Of a DNA stretch of 64,000 nucleotides, positions 26,244 through 35,074 are shown in pieces. Within the stretch, counting starts at the first letter, position 1. The number at the start of each line of letters is the position of its first letter. This DNA is from an uncultured Chlorobiaceae bacterium. Its GTDB lineage: Bacteria > Bacteroidota > Chlorobiia > Chlorobiales > Chlorobiaceae. A model generated the notes under the pieces. The model did not search any database. It saw only the letters and a list, made by a program, of their open reading frames with translations, and was not told the DNA's origin. The translations under genes and the position numbers were made by a program. The stretch is taken from contig CAJEXL010000006.1 of NCBI GenBank assembly GCA_903994365.1, forward strand, positions 1-64,000, read 5' to 3'.

Positions 26244-26498
26244 ATGTCATATATCGCAAAAATTAAAGTTACCCTGCGCCAGTCAATTCTTGATGTTCAA
26301 GGCAAGGCGGTCGATCATGCCCTGAAAAATCTTGGTTACAGGAGTGTCGAGTCTGCCAGGATAGGAAAATATATCGAGGTGACCATTAATGAAACGGATC
26401 TTGCCGAGGCTGAGCGCATCGGCAACGAGATCTCGCAAAAGTTGTTATCGAATCCGGTAATGGAGAATTACTCTCTTGAGCTGGAACTGCTTAACTAA
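26244..26498 (+). CDS. purS: Phosphoribosylformylglycinamidine synthase subunit PurS
   Basis: An 84-residue protein with the PurS ferredoxin-like fold: a start of MSYIAKIKVTLRQSILD and then VQGKAVDHALKNLGY, IGKYIEVTI, ISQKLLSNPVMENYSLEL. PurS bridges PurL and the glutaminase PurQ in the fourth step of purine synthesis. It lies 74 bp upstream of purQ. ATG 26244 gives the usual family start; an upstream in-frame start codon would add only two residues. The gap to purQ holds a short GC-rich inverted repeat near 26519 but nothing else. Confidence 0.9.
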   Translation: MSYIAKIKVTLRQSILDVQGKAVDHALKNLGYRSVESARIGKYIEVTINETDLAEAERIGNEISQKLLSNPVMENYSLELELLN

Positions 26499-26572
26499 TT
26501 AAGTGCTCCTGAAATGCCGCCCCTGCGGGGCTTATACTCAAACTGCTCACGACAATTTAAAGAAGTGCCTTT

Positions 26573-27277
26573 ATGTCTGATATAACCGTTGGGATTGTTG
26601 TTTTTCCCGGATCAAACTGCGATCATGATACTGAACATGCCGTAGCCTCATTTCCTGGCATCAAGCCGGTTTTGCTCTGGCATAATGAGCACGATCTCCA
26701 GGGAGCAAAGGCAATTATTCTGCCCGGCGGCTTCTCTTATGGAGACTATCTGCGGGCAGGTTCTATTGCCCGTTTTTCTCCTGTCATGAAGGAGGTTATC
26801 GAGTTTGCACGCAAAGGCTTTCCGGTGCTTGGCATCTGTAACGGATTTCAGGTGCTGCTTGAGAGCGGGCTGCTTGAAGGGGCTCTTTCGAGGAATCGCG
26901 ACAAAAAGTTTCTCTGCTGTCAAACCTGCATCAGGGCGGTGAATGGTTCTACAATCTTTACCAGCCTCTACCCGGAGGATGAGGTGCTCAGCATCCCCAT
27001 TGCCCATGGCGAAGGCAACTACTTTGCCCCTCCTGAGGTGATTGAAAGCCTTGAGGAGCATCAACAAATTGTTTTCAGATATACTGATGCAGAGGGAAAA
27101 ATAACTGACGAAGCCAATCCAAACGGATCGCTGAAGAATATTGCAGGCATTGTCAACCGGCAGGGAAATGTGCTTGGCCTGATGCCTCATCCTGAGAGGG
27201 CGAGCGAAAAGCTTCTTGGCTCCCTTGACGGACGAGGACTTTTCGAGTCGCTCTTCCTGCACATTGCCGGGGTATAA
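26573..27277 (+). CDS. purQ: Phosphoribosylformylglycinamidine synthase subunit PurQ
   Basis: A 234-residue class I glutamine amidotransferase that supplies ammonia to PurL. The GATase triad is visible: Cys in [15 protein letters not shown], and His and Glu in [11 protein letters not shown]. The N-terminal [10 protein letters not shown] and [12 protein letters not shown] motifs are typical of PurQ. It pairs with purS just upstream; purL is not in the window, as is common when the subunits are dispersed. The next gene overlaps or abuts its 3' end. Confidence 0.92.
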   Translation: MSDITVGIVVFPGSNCDHDTEHAVASFPGIKPVLLWHNEHDLQGAKAIILPGGFSYGDYLRAGSIARFSPVMKEVIEFARKGFPVLGICNGFQVLLESGLLEGALSRNRDKKFLCCQTCIRAVNGSTIFTSLYPEDEVLSIPIAHGEGNYFAPPEVIESLEEHQQIVFRYTDAEGKITDEANPNGSLKNIAGIVNRQGNVLGLMPHPERASEKLLGSLDGRGLFESLFLHIAGV

Positions 27278-28559
27278 GGAGTTGCTGGGCGCGAAGCAGA
27301 AATACAAGGTCTTTTCATGGCTGCTCTTTGACTTTGCCAACACCTCCTTCAGCGTGATGATGGTCACGTTTGCCTTTCCCCTCTATTTCAAAAATGTAAT
27401 CTGCGGTGGCGACCCTTCCGGTGATGCCTTATGGGGCTTTAGTGTCAGTCTCTCCATGCTGCTGGTGGCGCTGATTTCGCCGATACTGGGTGCTGCCGCT
27501 GACTATTCTGGCAAACGGAAACGTTTTCTCCTTTTTTTTACACTCACTTCGATTGTGGCTACGGCTCTCCTCTCATTGTCGGGACCGGGAATGGCTGTGA
27601 TGGCTGCGACGCTCTTCATTCTGGCGAACATGGGTTTTGAGGGTGGGCTGGTCTTTTATGATGCCTATCTCAAGGAGCTTGCCTCCGACAAGAGTGTCGG
27701 AAGGGTATCCGGGTATGGTTTTGCAATGGGCTACCTTGGCGCGCTCTCCATTCTGCTGCTGGTAAAACCGCTCCTGAGCAAAGGAATTGTGCTCTCCAAT
27801 ATTCCGAATGTACAGATGAGTTTTTTTGTGGTGGCGATTTTTTTTGCCCTTTTCGCCACACCACTTTTCCTTGTGCTTCGGGATGAAAAAAAAGAGAGTC
27901 GACCGGCGATCTCGCTCGCGGCACTTGGCCAGTCCATCAGAGAGGTGAAGTTTACTGTTCACCACATCATGAACTACCCGGATCTTGCCCGTTTTTTGCT
28001 TGCCTACTTTTTTTATAATGACGCGATATTGACCATCATCGCCTTTTCGTCGATTTATGCCCAGAACACCCTTGGTTTTACCACTGGTGATCTGATTATC
28101 TTTTTTATGCTGGTGCAGACAACAGCTATTGCCGGATCAGTTATCTTTGGTTTTATCACCGATAAAATTGGCCCGAAAAGAACCATTGTCATCACGCTCA
28201 TGATCTGGTTTGTTGTGGTGCTTGCGGCTATTGTTGCTGACAGTAAAGAGCTCTTTTTCTATACAGGAATGCTTGCCGGAATGTCCATGGGATCATCGCA
28301 AGCCGCATCCCGTTCGATGATGACAAGATTGACGCCACGCGAACATGTGACAGAATTTTTTGGCTTTTATGATGGTACTTTTGGTAAAGCTTCAGCCATA
28401 GTGGGCCCCCTGGTGTTCGGGCTGGTTTCATCGCAGGCAGGTAGTCAGAAAGCGGCGCTTGCATCGCTCTTGCTCTTTTTCACTGTTGGTTTGGTGCTGA
28501 TGACAAGGGTGAGATCGGTAGAAAGCAACATGGCCGTAAAGAGCAAAGCTTTGGAGTGA
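27216..28559 (+). CDS. MFS transporter, UMF1/Atg22-like family
   Basis: About 440 residues with 12 hydrophobic helices. The first helix region [24 protein letters not shown] is the hallmark of UMF1-type permeases, and SGKRKRF sits in the usual loop 2-3 position. The frame opens inside purQ with only TTG codons (27216, 27282) and no ATG before the first helix; the stop of purQ is followed by AAGGAG, then TTG at 27282, with too short a gap for that ribosome-binding site. The true start is therefore uncertain by up to about 22 residues. Translational coupling to purQ is likely. The substrate is unknown. Confidence 0.8.
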   Translation: MAPLTDEDFSSRSSCTLPGYKELLGAKQKYKVFSWLLFDFANTSFSVMMVTFAFPLYFKNVICGGDPSGDALWGFSVSLSMLLVALISPILGAAADYSGKRKRFLLFFTLTSIVATALLSLSGPGMAVMAATLFILANMGFEGGLVFYDAYLKELASDKSVGRVSGYGFAMGYLGALSILLLVKPLLSKGIVLSNIPNVQMSFFVVAIFFALFATPLFLVLRDEKKESRPAISLAALGQSIREVKFTVHHIMNYPDLARFLLAYFFYNDAILTIIAFSSIYAQNTLGFTTGDLIIFFMLVQTTAIAGSVIFGFITDKIGPKRTIVITLMIWFVVVLAAIVADSKELFFYTGMLAGMSMGSSQAASRSMMTRLTPREHVTEFFGFYDGTFGKASAIVGPLVFGLVSSQAGSQKAALASLLLFFTVGLVLMTRVRSVESNMAVKSKALE

Positions 28560-28563
28560 AACA

Positions 28564-29838
28564 ATGGGCAAAAAAATAAAAAAAGAGGAAGCAAACAGCG
28601 GCATATCATTCATGGAGTCGCTCCGTGTCTTCTTTCCTTTTTTCTGGAAGAATATTGTCAATGACAAGATTTTTCTTGTGGCCAGCTCTCTTGCCTTTCA
28701 GACACTGCTCTCGATTGTGCCTGTTCTTGCCGTTATTCTCTCCATACTGAACGTCTTTGTGCTTTTTGCTCCCTTCAAGCGATCTCTTGAAGATTTTCTG
28801 GTTCAGAATTTTATGCCGGGGACCGGCTCAGTGCTCAACCACTACCTCACAGATTTTATTGGAAAAACAACCACTGTTCCGCTGGTTGGGGGAGTGTTTT
28901 TATTCATTATTGCCCTCTCACTTATCTCAACAGTTGATAATACCCTGAATGAGATATGGGAGGTTCATGCTCCCCGCAAGGGGTTGCAGGGGTTTACCCT
29001 TTACTGGACCGTCCTGACACTTGGCCCGGTCTTCATCGGAAGCAGTCTTGCAGCAAGCTCCTATGTCTGGTATACAGTTTTTACTGAAGGGCCTCTGCTT
29101 GAGGTTAAAACCATTCTCCTCTCTTTTTTGCCCTTCATCAACTCGATTCTGGCATTCTTTCTTCTCTACATGCTGGTGCCGAACCGTCGGGTGAGGTTTG
29201 TTCATGCTCTTTCAGGTGCCCTGCTTGCAGCGGTTCTTTTTGAGCTCTCGAAGAGATGGTTTGCCTTCTACATCAGCCATCTCTCCACCTTTGAGCATAT
29301 TTACGGAGCCCTTTCGGTTATTCCGATGCTTTTTTTCTGGATCTATATTGGCTGGGTGGTAGTATTGACCGGAGCTGAATTTGTTTTTTGTCTTGGTTCG
29401 CTCAAGCCAGTCACCACTGTTTCCGGATTTTTCAACCCTTTGCCTGGAATACCTCTTGTTCTTTCGGTGCTCAACTCAATCTGGACTGGCCAGAAAAGCG
29501 GATGCTGCCTGAACATGAAGAAAATCGTGAAGTCAAATCATTCAGTACATCCTGCCAGATTACGAGAAGTTGTGGAGATGCTGTTACAGAACGATCTTGT
29601 TCATGGAACGGCTAATGGTGATCTGGCGATCAGCCGCGATCTTTATGCCACGACGCTTTTCGATCTCTTTACAATTATTCCTCAAGGATTTGAGAGTATT
29701 GAAAAGGATTCTCTGATTTCAGAGAGTAATAATGTACATTTAGAGCCGATAGTCAGGGGAGTGACTGAATCTTTGAAGAGCAGCATGAATATCTCCCTTG
29801 CAGCTTTGTTAGAGGAGAGTAATCAACAGAAGCCATGA
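28564..29838 (+). CDS. YihY/virulence factor BrkB family membrane protein
   Basis: A 424-residue protein. Residues about 15-275 hold six hydrophobic helices of the BrkB/YihY family (once called ribonuclease BN): SSLAFQTLLSIVPVLAVI, FMPGTGSV, STVDNTLNEIWEV, LVPNRRVRFVHALSGALLAA, and YGALSVIPMLFFWIYIGW. The C-terminal about 140 residues are cytoplasmic and winged-helix-like (LREVVEMLLQNDLVHG, ISRDLYATTLFDLF). It starts 4 bp after the MFS gene and its stop overlaps the dnaX start (ATGA at 29835-29838), so the three genes are probably co-transcribed. The function of the family in the inner membrane is not settled. Confidence 0.87.
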   Translation: MGKKIKKEEANSGISFMESLRVFFPFFWKNIVNDKIFLVASSLAFQTLLSIVPVLAVILSILNVFVLFAPFKRSLEDFLVQNFMPGTGSVLNHYLTDFIGKTTTVPLVGGVFLFIIALSLISTVDNTLNEIWEVHAPRKGLQGFTLYWTVLTLGPVFIGSSLAASSYVWYTVFTEGPLLEVKTILLSFLPFINSILAFFLLYMLVPNRRVRFVHALSGALLAAVLFELSKRWFAFYISHLSTFEHIYGALSVIPMLFFWIYIGWVVVLTGAEFVFCLGSLKPVTTVSGFFNPLPGIPLVLSVLNSIWTGQKSGCCLNMKKIVKSNHSVHPARLREVVEMLLQNDLVHGTANGDLAISRDLYATTLFDLFTIIPQGFESIEKDSLISESNNVHLEPIVRGVTESLKSSMNISLAALLEESNQQKP

Positions 29839-31618
29839 GTTATCAGGTTATAGCCCGAAAGTACAGACCGGCAAGATTTTCCGATATTACCGCACAGGAG
29901 CATGTGACTCGAACCATCCAGAACTCACTTCGGATGGGTCGGGTTGGTCATGGCTACATTTTTTCCGGGTTGCGGGGGGTTGGCAAAACCACAGCGGCAA
30001 GAATTTTTGCCAAGGCACTGAACTGCCAGAAACTGATGGCTGATCCTGAATATCTGCAACAGGTGACCGAACCTTGTGGCGAATGCGAGAGTTGCCGCGA
30101 CTTCGATTCCGGCACCAGTCTCAATATTTCGGAGTTTGATGCCGCATCCAATAACAGTGTTGATGATATACGGGCACTTCGTGAGAATGTCCGCTACGGC
30201 CCGCAGAAAGGGAAGTACCGTGTCTATATCATTGATGAGGTGCACATGCTCTCCATTGCCGCCTTCAACGCGTTTCTGAAGACACTTGAGGAGCCTCCTC
30301 CTCACGCGATCTTTATTTTTGCCACAACAGAGCTGCACAAAATTCCGGCCACAATCTCTTCACGTTGTCAGCGCTTCAACTTCAAGCGGATTCCGCTGGA
30401 GGATATCCAGAAGCAGCTTCAGTCAATCTGTGATGCCGAACATATTGCCGTTGAGGGCGATGCTCTTCAGCTTATCGGCCGCAAGGCACAGGGCTCAATG
30501 CGTGATGCGCAGAGTATTCTTGATCAGGTGATTGCCTTTTCTGCCGAAAACGATCATGGAGGAGCTATCAGTTACAAGGGTGTCGGCGAGTTGCTGAACT
30601 ACATTGATGACGAAACCATGTTTGATGTCACTGATGCCGTTGCCACACAAGATCCGGCAAAAATGCTTGATGTTGCGCAGTTTGTAATAAGAAACGGGTA
30701 TGATGAACAGGATTTTCTGGAAAAGCTGATTGAGCATCTGCGGAATTTTTTGGTGGTACAAAATCTCTCCTCCACTCGTCTTGTGGAGCGACCTGATGCC
30801 ATCCGTGAGCGATATCAGAGGGATGCCAGCAATTTTTCACCATTAGTGGTCATGCAGATGGTTGATTTTCTCCTGCTGACCCAGAAAGAGCTTAAGTTTC
30901 AGTTTGAGTATCAGTTCCGGTTTGAGCTTGCGCTGCTGAAATTGATTGATATTGTTCACGCCGTTCCCTCAGCAACTCTGCAAGCAGTCGCAGAAGCTCC
31001 TCAAAAAAAAAAGCCCCTGACCAGCCGCTGAAAGAGCCGCCCGCACCCGCTACAGTTTCTGTTCCCGTTGCAGTAGCGGCATCAAGCTCTCAACCGGTAA
31101 AAAAAGTAGCAACTTCCGGAGATCTTGATCTTGGCTCATGGCAGAAAAAACTCTCAAATTTTGCATCAAACCCTGCGTCAAAGCAACCCCGTTTACCTGT
31201 TACCCGTAAAAAATCACCTCCTGATGGAGCTCTTGTGGATCTTGATCAAGTCGCAAACCTTGCTTCGCTTAAGGTTGAGTGGCACCAGTTTCTTGAGCAT
31301 CTGATCAAGAAAACGCACAACATCATGGCCACACACCTGCAGTCATGCGAGCTGCTCTCATGCAGCTCATCAGGAACGGTTGAAATTTCCTGTTGCCGAA
31401 AGTTTTCTTACGAGGAGCTTTTACAGGAGCGAGGAACACTTCAGCAGGAAATATCCGACTTTTATGCGTTGCCTCTCCAGGTTACCATTCTTTATGATGC
31501 TGAAAAAGATGCCTGCACGAAAGAGAAGAGCATCTTTACCCTTTTTCAGGAACTTTCATTGAATAACGAGGTTATACGGTATCTCATCACCGAGTTTGGA
31601 AGTGAACTGGTCTACTGA
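29835..31618 (+). CDS. dnaX: DNA polymerase III gamma/tau subunit, with -1 frameshift site
   Basis: The zero frame (29835-31031) encodes a 398-residue gamma-type product with the AAA+ clamp-loader core: Walker A GLRGVGKT at 45-52, zinc ligands Cys64, Cys81, Cys84 and Cys87, DEVHML Walker B, and a TISSRCQRFNFKR sensor-1 region. It ends shortly after a run of ten A (31003-31012). The -1 frame stays open from there to TGA 31616-31618, giving a tau-like product of about 594 residues with a Pro/Ala-rich linker and a C-terminal polymerase/helicase-binding-type domain (FSYEELLQERGTL, YLITEFGSELVY). The heptamer AAAAAAG at 31007-31013 is in the phase used by Escherichia coli dnaX. The start ATG overlaps the BrkB gene by 4 bp. 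Loads the sliding clamp at the replisome. Confidence 0.9.
31003..31013 (+). promoter_or_regulatory. dnaX slippery site (A10-G)
   Basis: Ten A then G. Read in the zero frame, the codons are CAA AAA AAA AAG, so the last seven bases form A-AAA-AAG. A -1 ribosomal slip, or RNA-polymerase slippage on the A-run as in Thermus dnaX, fuses the gamma part to the tau tail. Zero-frame translation stops six codons later at 31029. Confidence 0.75.
31013..31618 (+). CDS. dnaX: tau-specific C-terminal extension of DnaX (-1 frame)
   Basis: About 201 codons in the -1 frame without a stop from the slip site to 31618. The first 60 or so residues are linker-like (many Pro, Ala, Ser, Val), followed by a helical domain around DLDQVANLASLKVEWHQFLEH and KTHNIMATHLQSCELLS. 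No ribosome-binding site or good start codon lies at its head, so it is expected only as a fusion. The part matches the tau tail in position and make-up; sequence identity to known tau tails was not checked. Confidence 0.75.
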   Translation, partial: APDQPLKEPPAPATVSVPVAVAASSSQPVKKVATSGDLDLGSWQKKLSNFASNPASKQPRLPVTRKKSPPDGALVDLDQVANLASLKVEWHQFLEHLIKKTHNIMATHLQSCELLSCSSSGTVEISCCRKFSYEELLQERGTLQQEISDFYALPLQVTILYDAEKDACTKEKSIFTLFQELSLNNEVIRYLITEFGSELVY

Positions 31619-31714
31619 CAGATAAGGCTGATGTTTCATAAATTATTAAAAATTCTTCATATTGGCAGTTTTACCTTTACTCCAATTCTTAATACCAAAG
31701 GACTATCAAGAGAT

Positions 31715-33532
31715 ATGGGCAATGCAGACAGCAGGCAGAGGTTGAACAACCGCTTTCGCTCCGATTATTGCGGATTTTTGAGCATTGAACGTGAGCGTAG
31801 CCCCGTCAGGCTGGCTGGCTGGGTTCACAGAAAACGGGATCATGGAGGACTGATTTTTATTGATCTGAGAGATCATACGGGTATCTGTCAACTTGTTATT
31901 CAGCCGGAACATCAAGAGCTTTTTGCTCAAGCGGAACAACTCCATGTAGAATCCGTGATCTGCATTGAGGGTGTTGTTGTCCGTCGAGCTGAAGGGGCGG
32001 TCAACCCGCGACTGGCTTCGGGAGAGATTGAGGTGGTGGTGAGTCAGATTGCTGTTGAAAGTCAAGCACAGCCGCTGCCGTTTCCGGTGGCTGATGAGGT
32101 GCCGACTTCAGAGGAGCTTCGCCTGAAATACCGCTTTATTGACCTTCGTCGCGAAAAGATTCACGAAAATATCATTTTCCGGAGCCGCCTTACTGCTGCA
32201 ATCCGTCACTACCTCGAAGAGAAAGAGTTTATTGAGATACAGACCCCGATTCTCACCTCAAGTTCTCCTGAAGGGGCCCGCGACTTTCTTGTTCCAAGCC
32301 GCCTGCATCCCGGAAAATTTTATGCTTTGCCCCAGGCTCCCCAGCAGTTCAAGCAGCTTCTTATGGTTTCAGGATTTCCCCGCTACTTCCAGATTGCCCC
32401 CTGTTTCCGTGATGAAGATGCCCGTGCTGACCGTAGCCCCGGTGAGTTTTACCAGCTTGATATGGAGATGGCATTTATTGAGCAGAATGACCTCTTTACC
32501 ATCCTTGAGGGGATGATTGAGCATCTTACCCGCACCATGTCGAAGAAGCGCATTGCGCAGTTCCCTTTCCCGAGAATCAGCTATAAAGAGGTGATGAACC
32601 GCTTTGGTACCGACAAGCCTGATTTGAGAATTCCGCTCGAGATTCAGGATGTCACACCGCTCTTTGTTGGTTCAGGCTTCAAGGTTTTTGCAAATAATAC
32701 TGTCGCAGGCTCCTGTGTCAAGGCGCTTGTTCTCAAGGGACGTGGCAACGAATCGCGGCTCTTCTATGACAAGGCAGAAAAGCGGGCCAAAGAGCTTGGC
32801 TCCGGTGGCCTTGCCTATATACAGTTCAAGGAGGAGGGGCCAAAGGGGCCTGTTGTCAAGTTTCTCACGGAAGCCGATCTCTCTACCCTAAAAAACCATC
32901 TTGGCCTTGAAAATGGTGATGTGGTCTTTTTTGGAGCAGGGAAGTGGGAAACCACCTGCAAGATCATGGGTGGAATGAGAAGCTGGTTTGGCGACCTTTT
33001 TACTCTCGACAAAGATGAACTCTCCTTCTGCTGGATTGTGGATTTCCCGATGTTTGAGTACAACGAAGAGGCTAAAAAGATTGACTTCTCCCATAACCCC
33101 TTCTCCATGCCACAGGGTGAGATGGAGGCACTTGAAACCATGCCCCCGCTTGATATTCTGGCCTACCAGTACGATATCGTCTGCAACGGCATTGAGCTCT
33201 CCAGCGGCGCCATCCGCAACCATAAGCCTGACATCATGTACAAGGCGTTCGGTATTGCGGGCTACTCACGCGAAGAGGTTGACCAGCGCTTTGGTCACAT
33301 GATCGAAGCCTTCAAACTTGGCGCTCCTCCGCACGGAGGCATCGCCCCGGGTCTTGACCGCCTTGTGATGATTCTCTGCGACGAGCTGAACATCCGCGAG
33401 GTTATTGCCTTCCCTATGAACCAGCAGGCGCAGGACATCATGATGTCTGCCCCGTCAGAGGTGACTCCTGTACAGCTTCGGGAGCTGCATCTGAAGATTG
33501 AATTGCCGAAGAAGGAAGAGGGGAAGAGGTAG
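31715..33532 (+). CDS. aspS: Aspartyl-tRNA synthetase
   Basis: About 605 residues, the length of bacterial AspRS. It shows the N-terminal OB-fold anticodon-binding domain ([20 protein letters not shown]), class II motif 1 and 2 regions (RYRFIDLRR-like, [22 protein letters not shown]), the GAD insertion typical of bacterial enzymes, and motif 3 [13 protein letters not shown]. It charges tRNA-Asp in the cytoplasm; whether it is discriminating or also charges tRNA-Asn cannot be decided here. An upstream in-frame start at 31631 would add 28 residues with no family match, so ATG 31715, preceded by AAGAGAT, is preferred. Confidence 0.92.
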   Translation: MGNADSRQRLNNRFRSDYCGFLSIERERSPVRLAGWVHRKRDHGGLIFIDLRDHTGICQLVIQPEHQELFAQAEQLHVESVICIEGVVVRRAEGAVNPRLASGEIEVVVSQIAVESQAQPLPFPVADEVPTSEELRLKYRFIDLRREKIHENIIFRSRLTAAIRHYLEEKEFIEIQTPILTSSSPEGARDFLVPSRLHPGKFYALPQAPQQFKQLLMVSGFPRYFQIAPCFRDEDARADRSPGEFYQLDMEMAFIEQNDLFTILEGMIEHLTRTMSKKRIAQFPFPRISYKEVMNRFGTDKPDLRIPLEIQDVTPLFVGSGFKVFANNTVAGSCVKALVLKGRGNESRLFYDKAEKRAKELGSGGLAYIQFKEEGPKGPVVKFLTEADLSTLKNHLGLENGDVVFFGAGKWETTCKIMGGMRSWFGDLFTLDKDELSFCWIVDFPMFEYNEEAKKIDFSHNPFSMPQGEMEALETMPPLDILAYQYDIVCNGIELSSGAIRNHKPDIMYKAFGIAGYSREEVDQRFGHMIEAFKLGAPPHGGIAPGLDRLVMILCDELNIREVIAFPMNQQAQDIMMSAPSEVTPVQLRELHLKIELPKKEEGKR

Positions 33533-33572
33533 GGTCATTATACCACATAATGACAGGGGCTTGTGGTTATCC

Positions 33573-33600
33573 GTAGGGGCGAATAGCTATTCGCCCCTAC
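33573..33600. terminator. 28-bp perfect palindrome between convergent genes
   Basis: A gap-free palindrome with half-site GTAGGGGCGAATAG. It lies between aspS (+) and the thioesterase gene (-), and its right edge contains the thioesterase stop codon (33597-33599). It can form a hairpin on either strand but lacks a T-run. Short palindromes of this GGGGCGAATA type are, from memory, a common dispersed repeat in Chlorobi and cyanobacteria; it may be a bidirectional terminator or a small repeat element. Confidence 0.6.
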
Positions 33601-34079
33601 AATCCCGCCATGACACCCGACAGGCCCACCTTTTTCAGCACCGCAACGGTAAATCGGCTGACACAGGTGAGTTTTCCATCCTCATTCCTTATTCTGATAT
33701 CCCACACTTGAGAACTATTTCCCAGGTGCAGGGGAGTGGCGGTTGCATACACAAAGCCACTCCTGACTGGACGAAGGTGGTTGGCATTGATCTCCTGACC
33801 GACAATGTAAAAAGAGCTGCGGTCAACACAATATGAGGCGGCAATACTCCCTACCGTTTCAGCGAGCGCAAGCGAAGCACCGCCGTGCAGAATGCCGATG
33901 CGTTGAATGGTTCGATGGTCAACCGGCATTTTTGCCGTCATGTAATCAAGGCCAATTTCCGTCATCTCAATGCCGAGGTGACGAGCCATCTGGCCATCAA
34001 TAATTTGGGTGGTATTGATCTCTTCGATGCTGACAGGAGAAAAAATTGATGCAGGAACCATAATTCGCAAGATGGTCAA
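33597..34079 (-). CDS. Hotdog-fold thioesterase, PaaI/YdiI (MenI)-like
   Basis: A 160-residue single-hotdog acyl-CoA thioesterase. Motifs are typical of the YdiI/MenI/EntH group: MARHLGIEMTEIG, MPVDHRTIQRIGILHGGASL, ALAETVGSIAA, and INANHLRPVRSG. The HGGAS loop and the Glu three residues later in the ALAE helix are the likely catalytic pieces. MenI hydrolyses 1,4-dihydroxy-2-naphthoyl-CoA in menaquinone synthesis, which green sulfur bacteria need, but other acyl-CoAs are equally possible. An internal ATG (34061) is an alternative start. Convergent with aspS. Confidence 0.8.
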   Translation of the reverse strand: MTILRIMVPASIFSPVSIEEINTTQIIDGQMARHLGIEMTEIGLDYMTAKMPVDHRTIQRIGILHGGASLALAETVGSIAASYCVDRSSFYIVGQEINANHLRPVRSGFVYATATPLHLGNSSQVWDIRIRNEDGKLTCVSRFTVAVLKKVGLSGVMAGL

Positions 34080-34109
34080 TGAGGTTGGTCAAGGCTTTAT
34101 CCACTGAAG

Positions 34110-34185
34110 TGGAGCGGGTGACGAGATTCGAACTCGCGACATTTTGCTTGGGAAGCAAACACTCTACCAACTGAGTTACACCCGC
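34110..34185 (-). tRNA. tRNA-Gly (anticodon CCC)
   Basis: On the minus strand: acceptor GCGGGTG pairs with CACCCGC, D-stem ACTC/GAGT, anticodon stem TTTGC/GCAAA around loop TTCCCAA (anticodon CCC), T-arm GCGAG-TTCGAAT-CTCGT, discriminator T, and the CCA end is encoded (TGG at 34110-34112). Confidence 0.93.
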
Positions 34186-34192
34186 TTGCCTA

Positions 34193-34269
34193 TGGTGGTG
34201 AGAGAGGGAGTTGAACCCTCGACCTCAGGGTTATGAATCCTGTGCTCTAACCAACTGAGCTACCTCACC
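34193..34269 (-). tRNA. tRNA-Met (anticodon CAT)
   Basis: On the minus strand: acceptor GGTGAGG pairs with the 3' strand before discriminator A, D-loop AGTTGGTTA, anticodon loop TTCATAA, T-loop TTCAACT, CCA encoded. Only 7 bp separate it from tRNA-Gly, so the two are probably co-transcribed. CAT also serves the modified Ile tRNA, but the elongator Met form is likelier: the stem C-A-G-G and D-arm match elongator types. Confidence 0.85.
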
Positions 34270-34339
34270 ATTGTTTTACAGGCTGAGAATATACGACAGG
34301 CTTCATGAATAAACAAACCGAATATTCTCTTTCCTGAAA

Positions 34340-35074
34340 TTATCCCTGTACTGAAACTCGTTGTTGATATATTGCCTCAGCTACGGGAATATCCTCAGGA
34401 GTTGTAATCTTGATATTGTGGTATCCGGTTTCAAGAATTTTGATGAGCTGTTCAGGAAAAAACCGCTCAACCAGTGCTGCATCATCCGTGGCATACCATC
34501 TCTCAAGTTCAGCCTGCTCGTGCGCCTGAACCAGAAGCTCACTCCGAAACCCCTGGGGTGTCTGCACCTGGAGCAGTTGACTGCGATCAAGGGTTTCACC
34601 GAAAAAATCAGGATCACTTCCGATACATTTGATAGTATCTTTGGGCTTTGTGGCAGGAACAGATGCTCCAAAAAGCAGTGCGAGATGCGATATTTCATCA
34701 ATCTCTTCGGGCTGTATAAAGGGGCGGGCTCCATCATGAACCAGAATGGTATCTGCGGCAACACCGGTCAGGTGCCTCTCCTGCTCAATCGCCTTGATGC
34801 AGTTATTGACTGAATCCTGCCGCTCCTTTCCCCCTTCGATAATGGCTTTCAGTTTATTGAACCCTGCTGATACCGCCATCTCCTCTAAAGTAGCTCTGTT
34901 CTCCTCCTTGGTTGCAATATAGATAGCGCTTACAGCCCTGGCATCCTGAAAGGCCTTCAGGGTGTGATAGATAACCGGATACCCTCCGATTTCAAGCATC
35001 TGCTTGCTCATTCCATCCTTGAGCTGCATCCTCTTCCCAATCCCGCTTGCGGCTATAATGGCTATGGCATTCAT
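34340..35074 (-). CDS. ispD: 2-C-methyl-D-erythritol 4-phosphate cytidylyltransferase
   Basis: A 244-residue nucleotidyltransferase of the MEP isoprenoid pathway that joins CTP and MEP to CDP-ME. The N-terminal AIIAASGIGKRM is the CTP-binding loop (Gly-rich, Arg, Met), with the Lys in KQMLEIGGYPVIYHTLKAF; ILVHDGARPFI and TIKCIG..., LDRSQLLQVQTPQGF and KITTPEDIPVAE are standard IspD motifs. It overlaps queA by 4 bp (ATG of ispD within the end of queA), so the two are translationally coupled, which is a chance partnership. The product feeds carotenoid, chlorophyll phytyl/farnesyl and quinone synthesis in this phototroph. Confidence 0.93.
   Translation of the reverse strand: MNAIAIIAASGIGKRMQLKDGMSKQMLEIGGYPVIYHTLKAFQDARAVSAIYIATKEENRATLEEMAVSAGFNKLKAIIEGGKERQDSVNNCIKAIEQERHLTGVAADTILVHDGARPFIQPEEIDEISHLALLFGASVPATKPKDTIKCIGSDPDFFGETLDRSQLLQVQTPQGFRSELLVQAHEQAELERWYATDDAALVERFFPEQLIKILETGYHNIKITTPEDIPVAEAIYQQRVSVQG

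Noticed and set aside
26517-26531. Short GC hairpin between purS and purQ as a terminator
   Set aside because: The stem is only about five base pairs with no T-run, and the two genes should be co-expressed.
29835-31031. dnaX as a truncated pseudogene
   Set aside because: The rest of the protein continues in the -1 frame exactly at an A10-G slip site, as in known programmed dnaX frameshifts.
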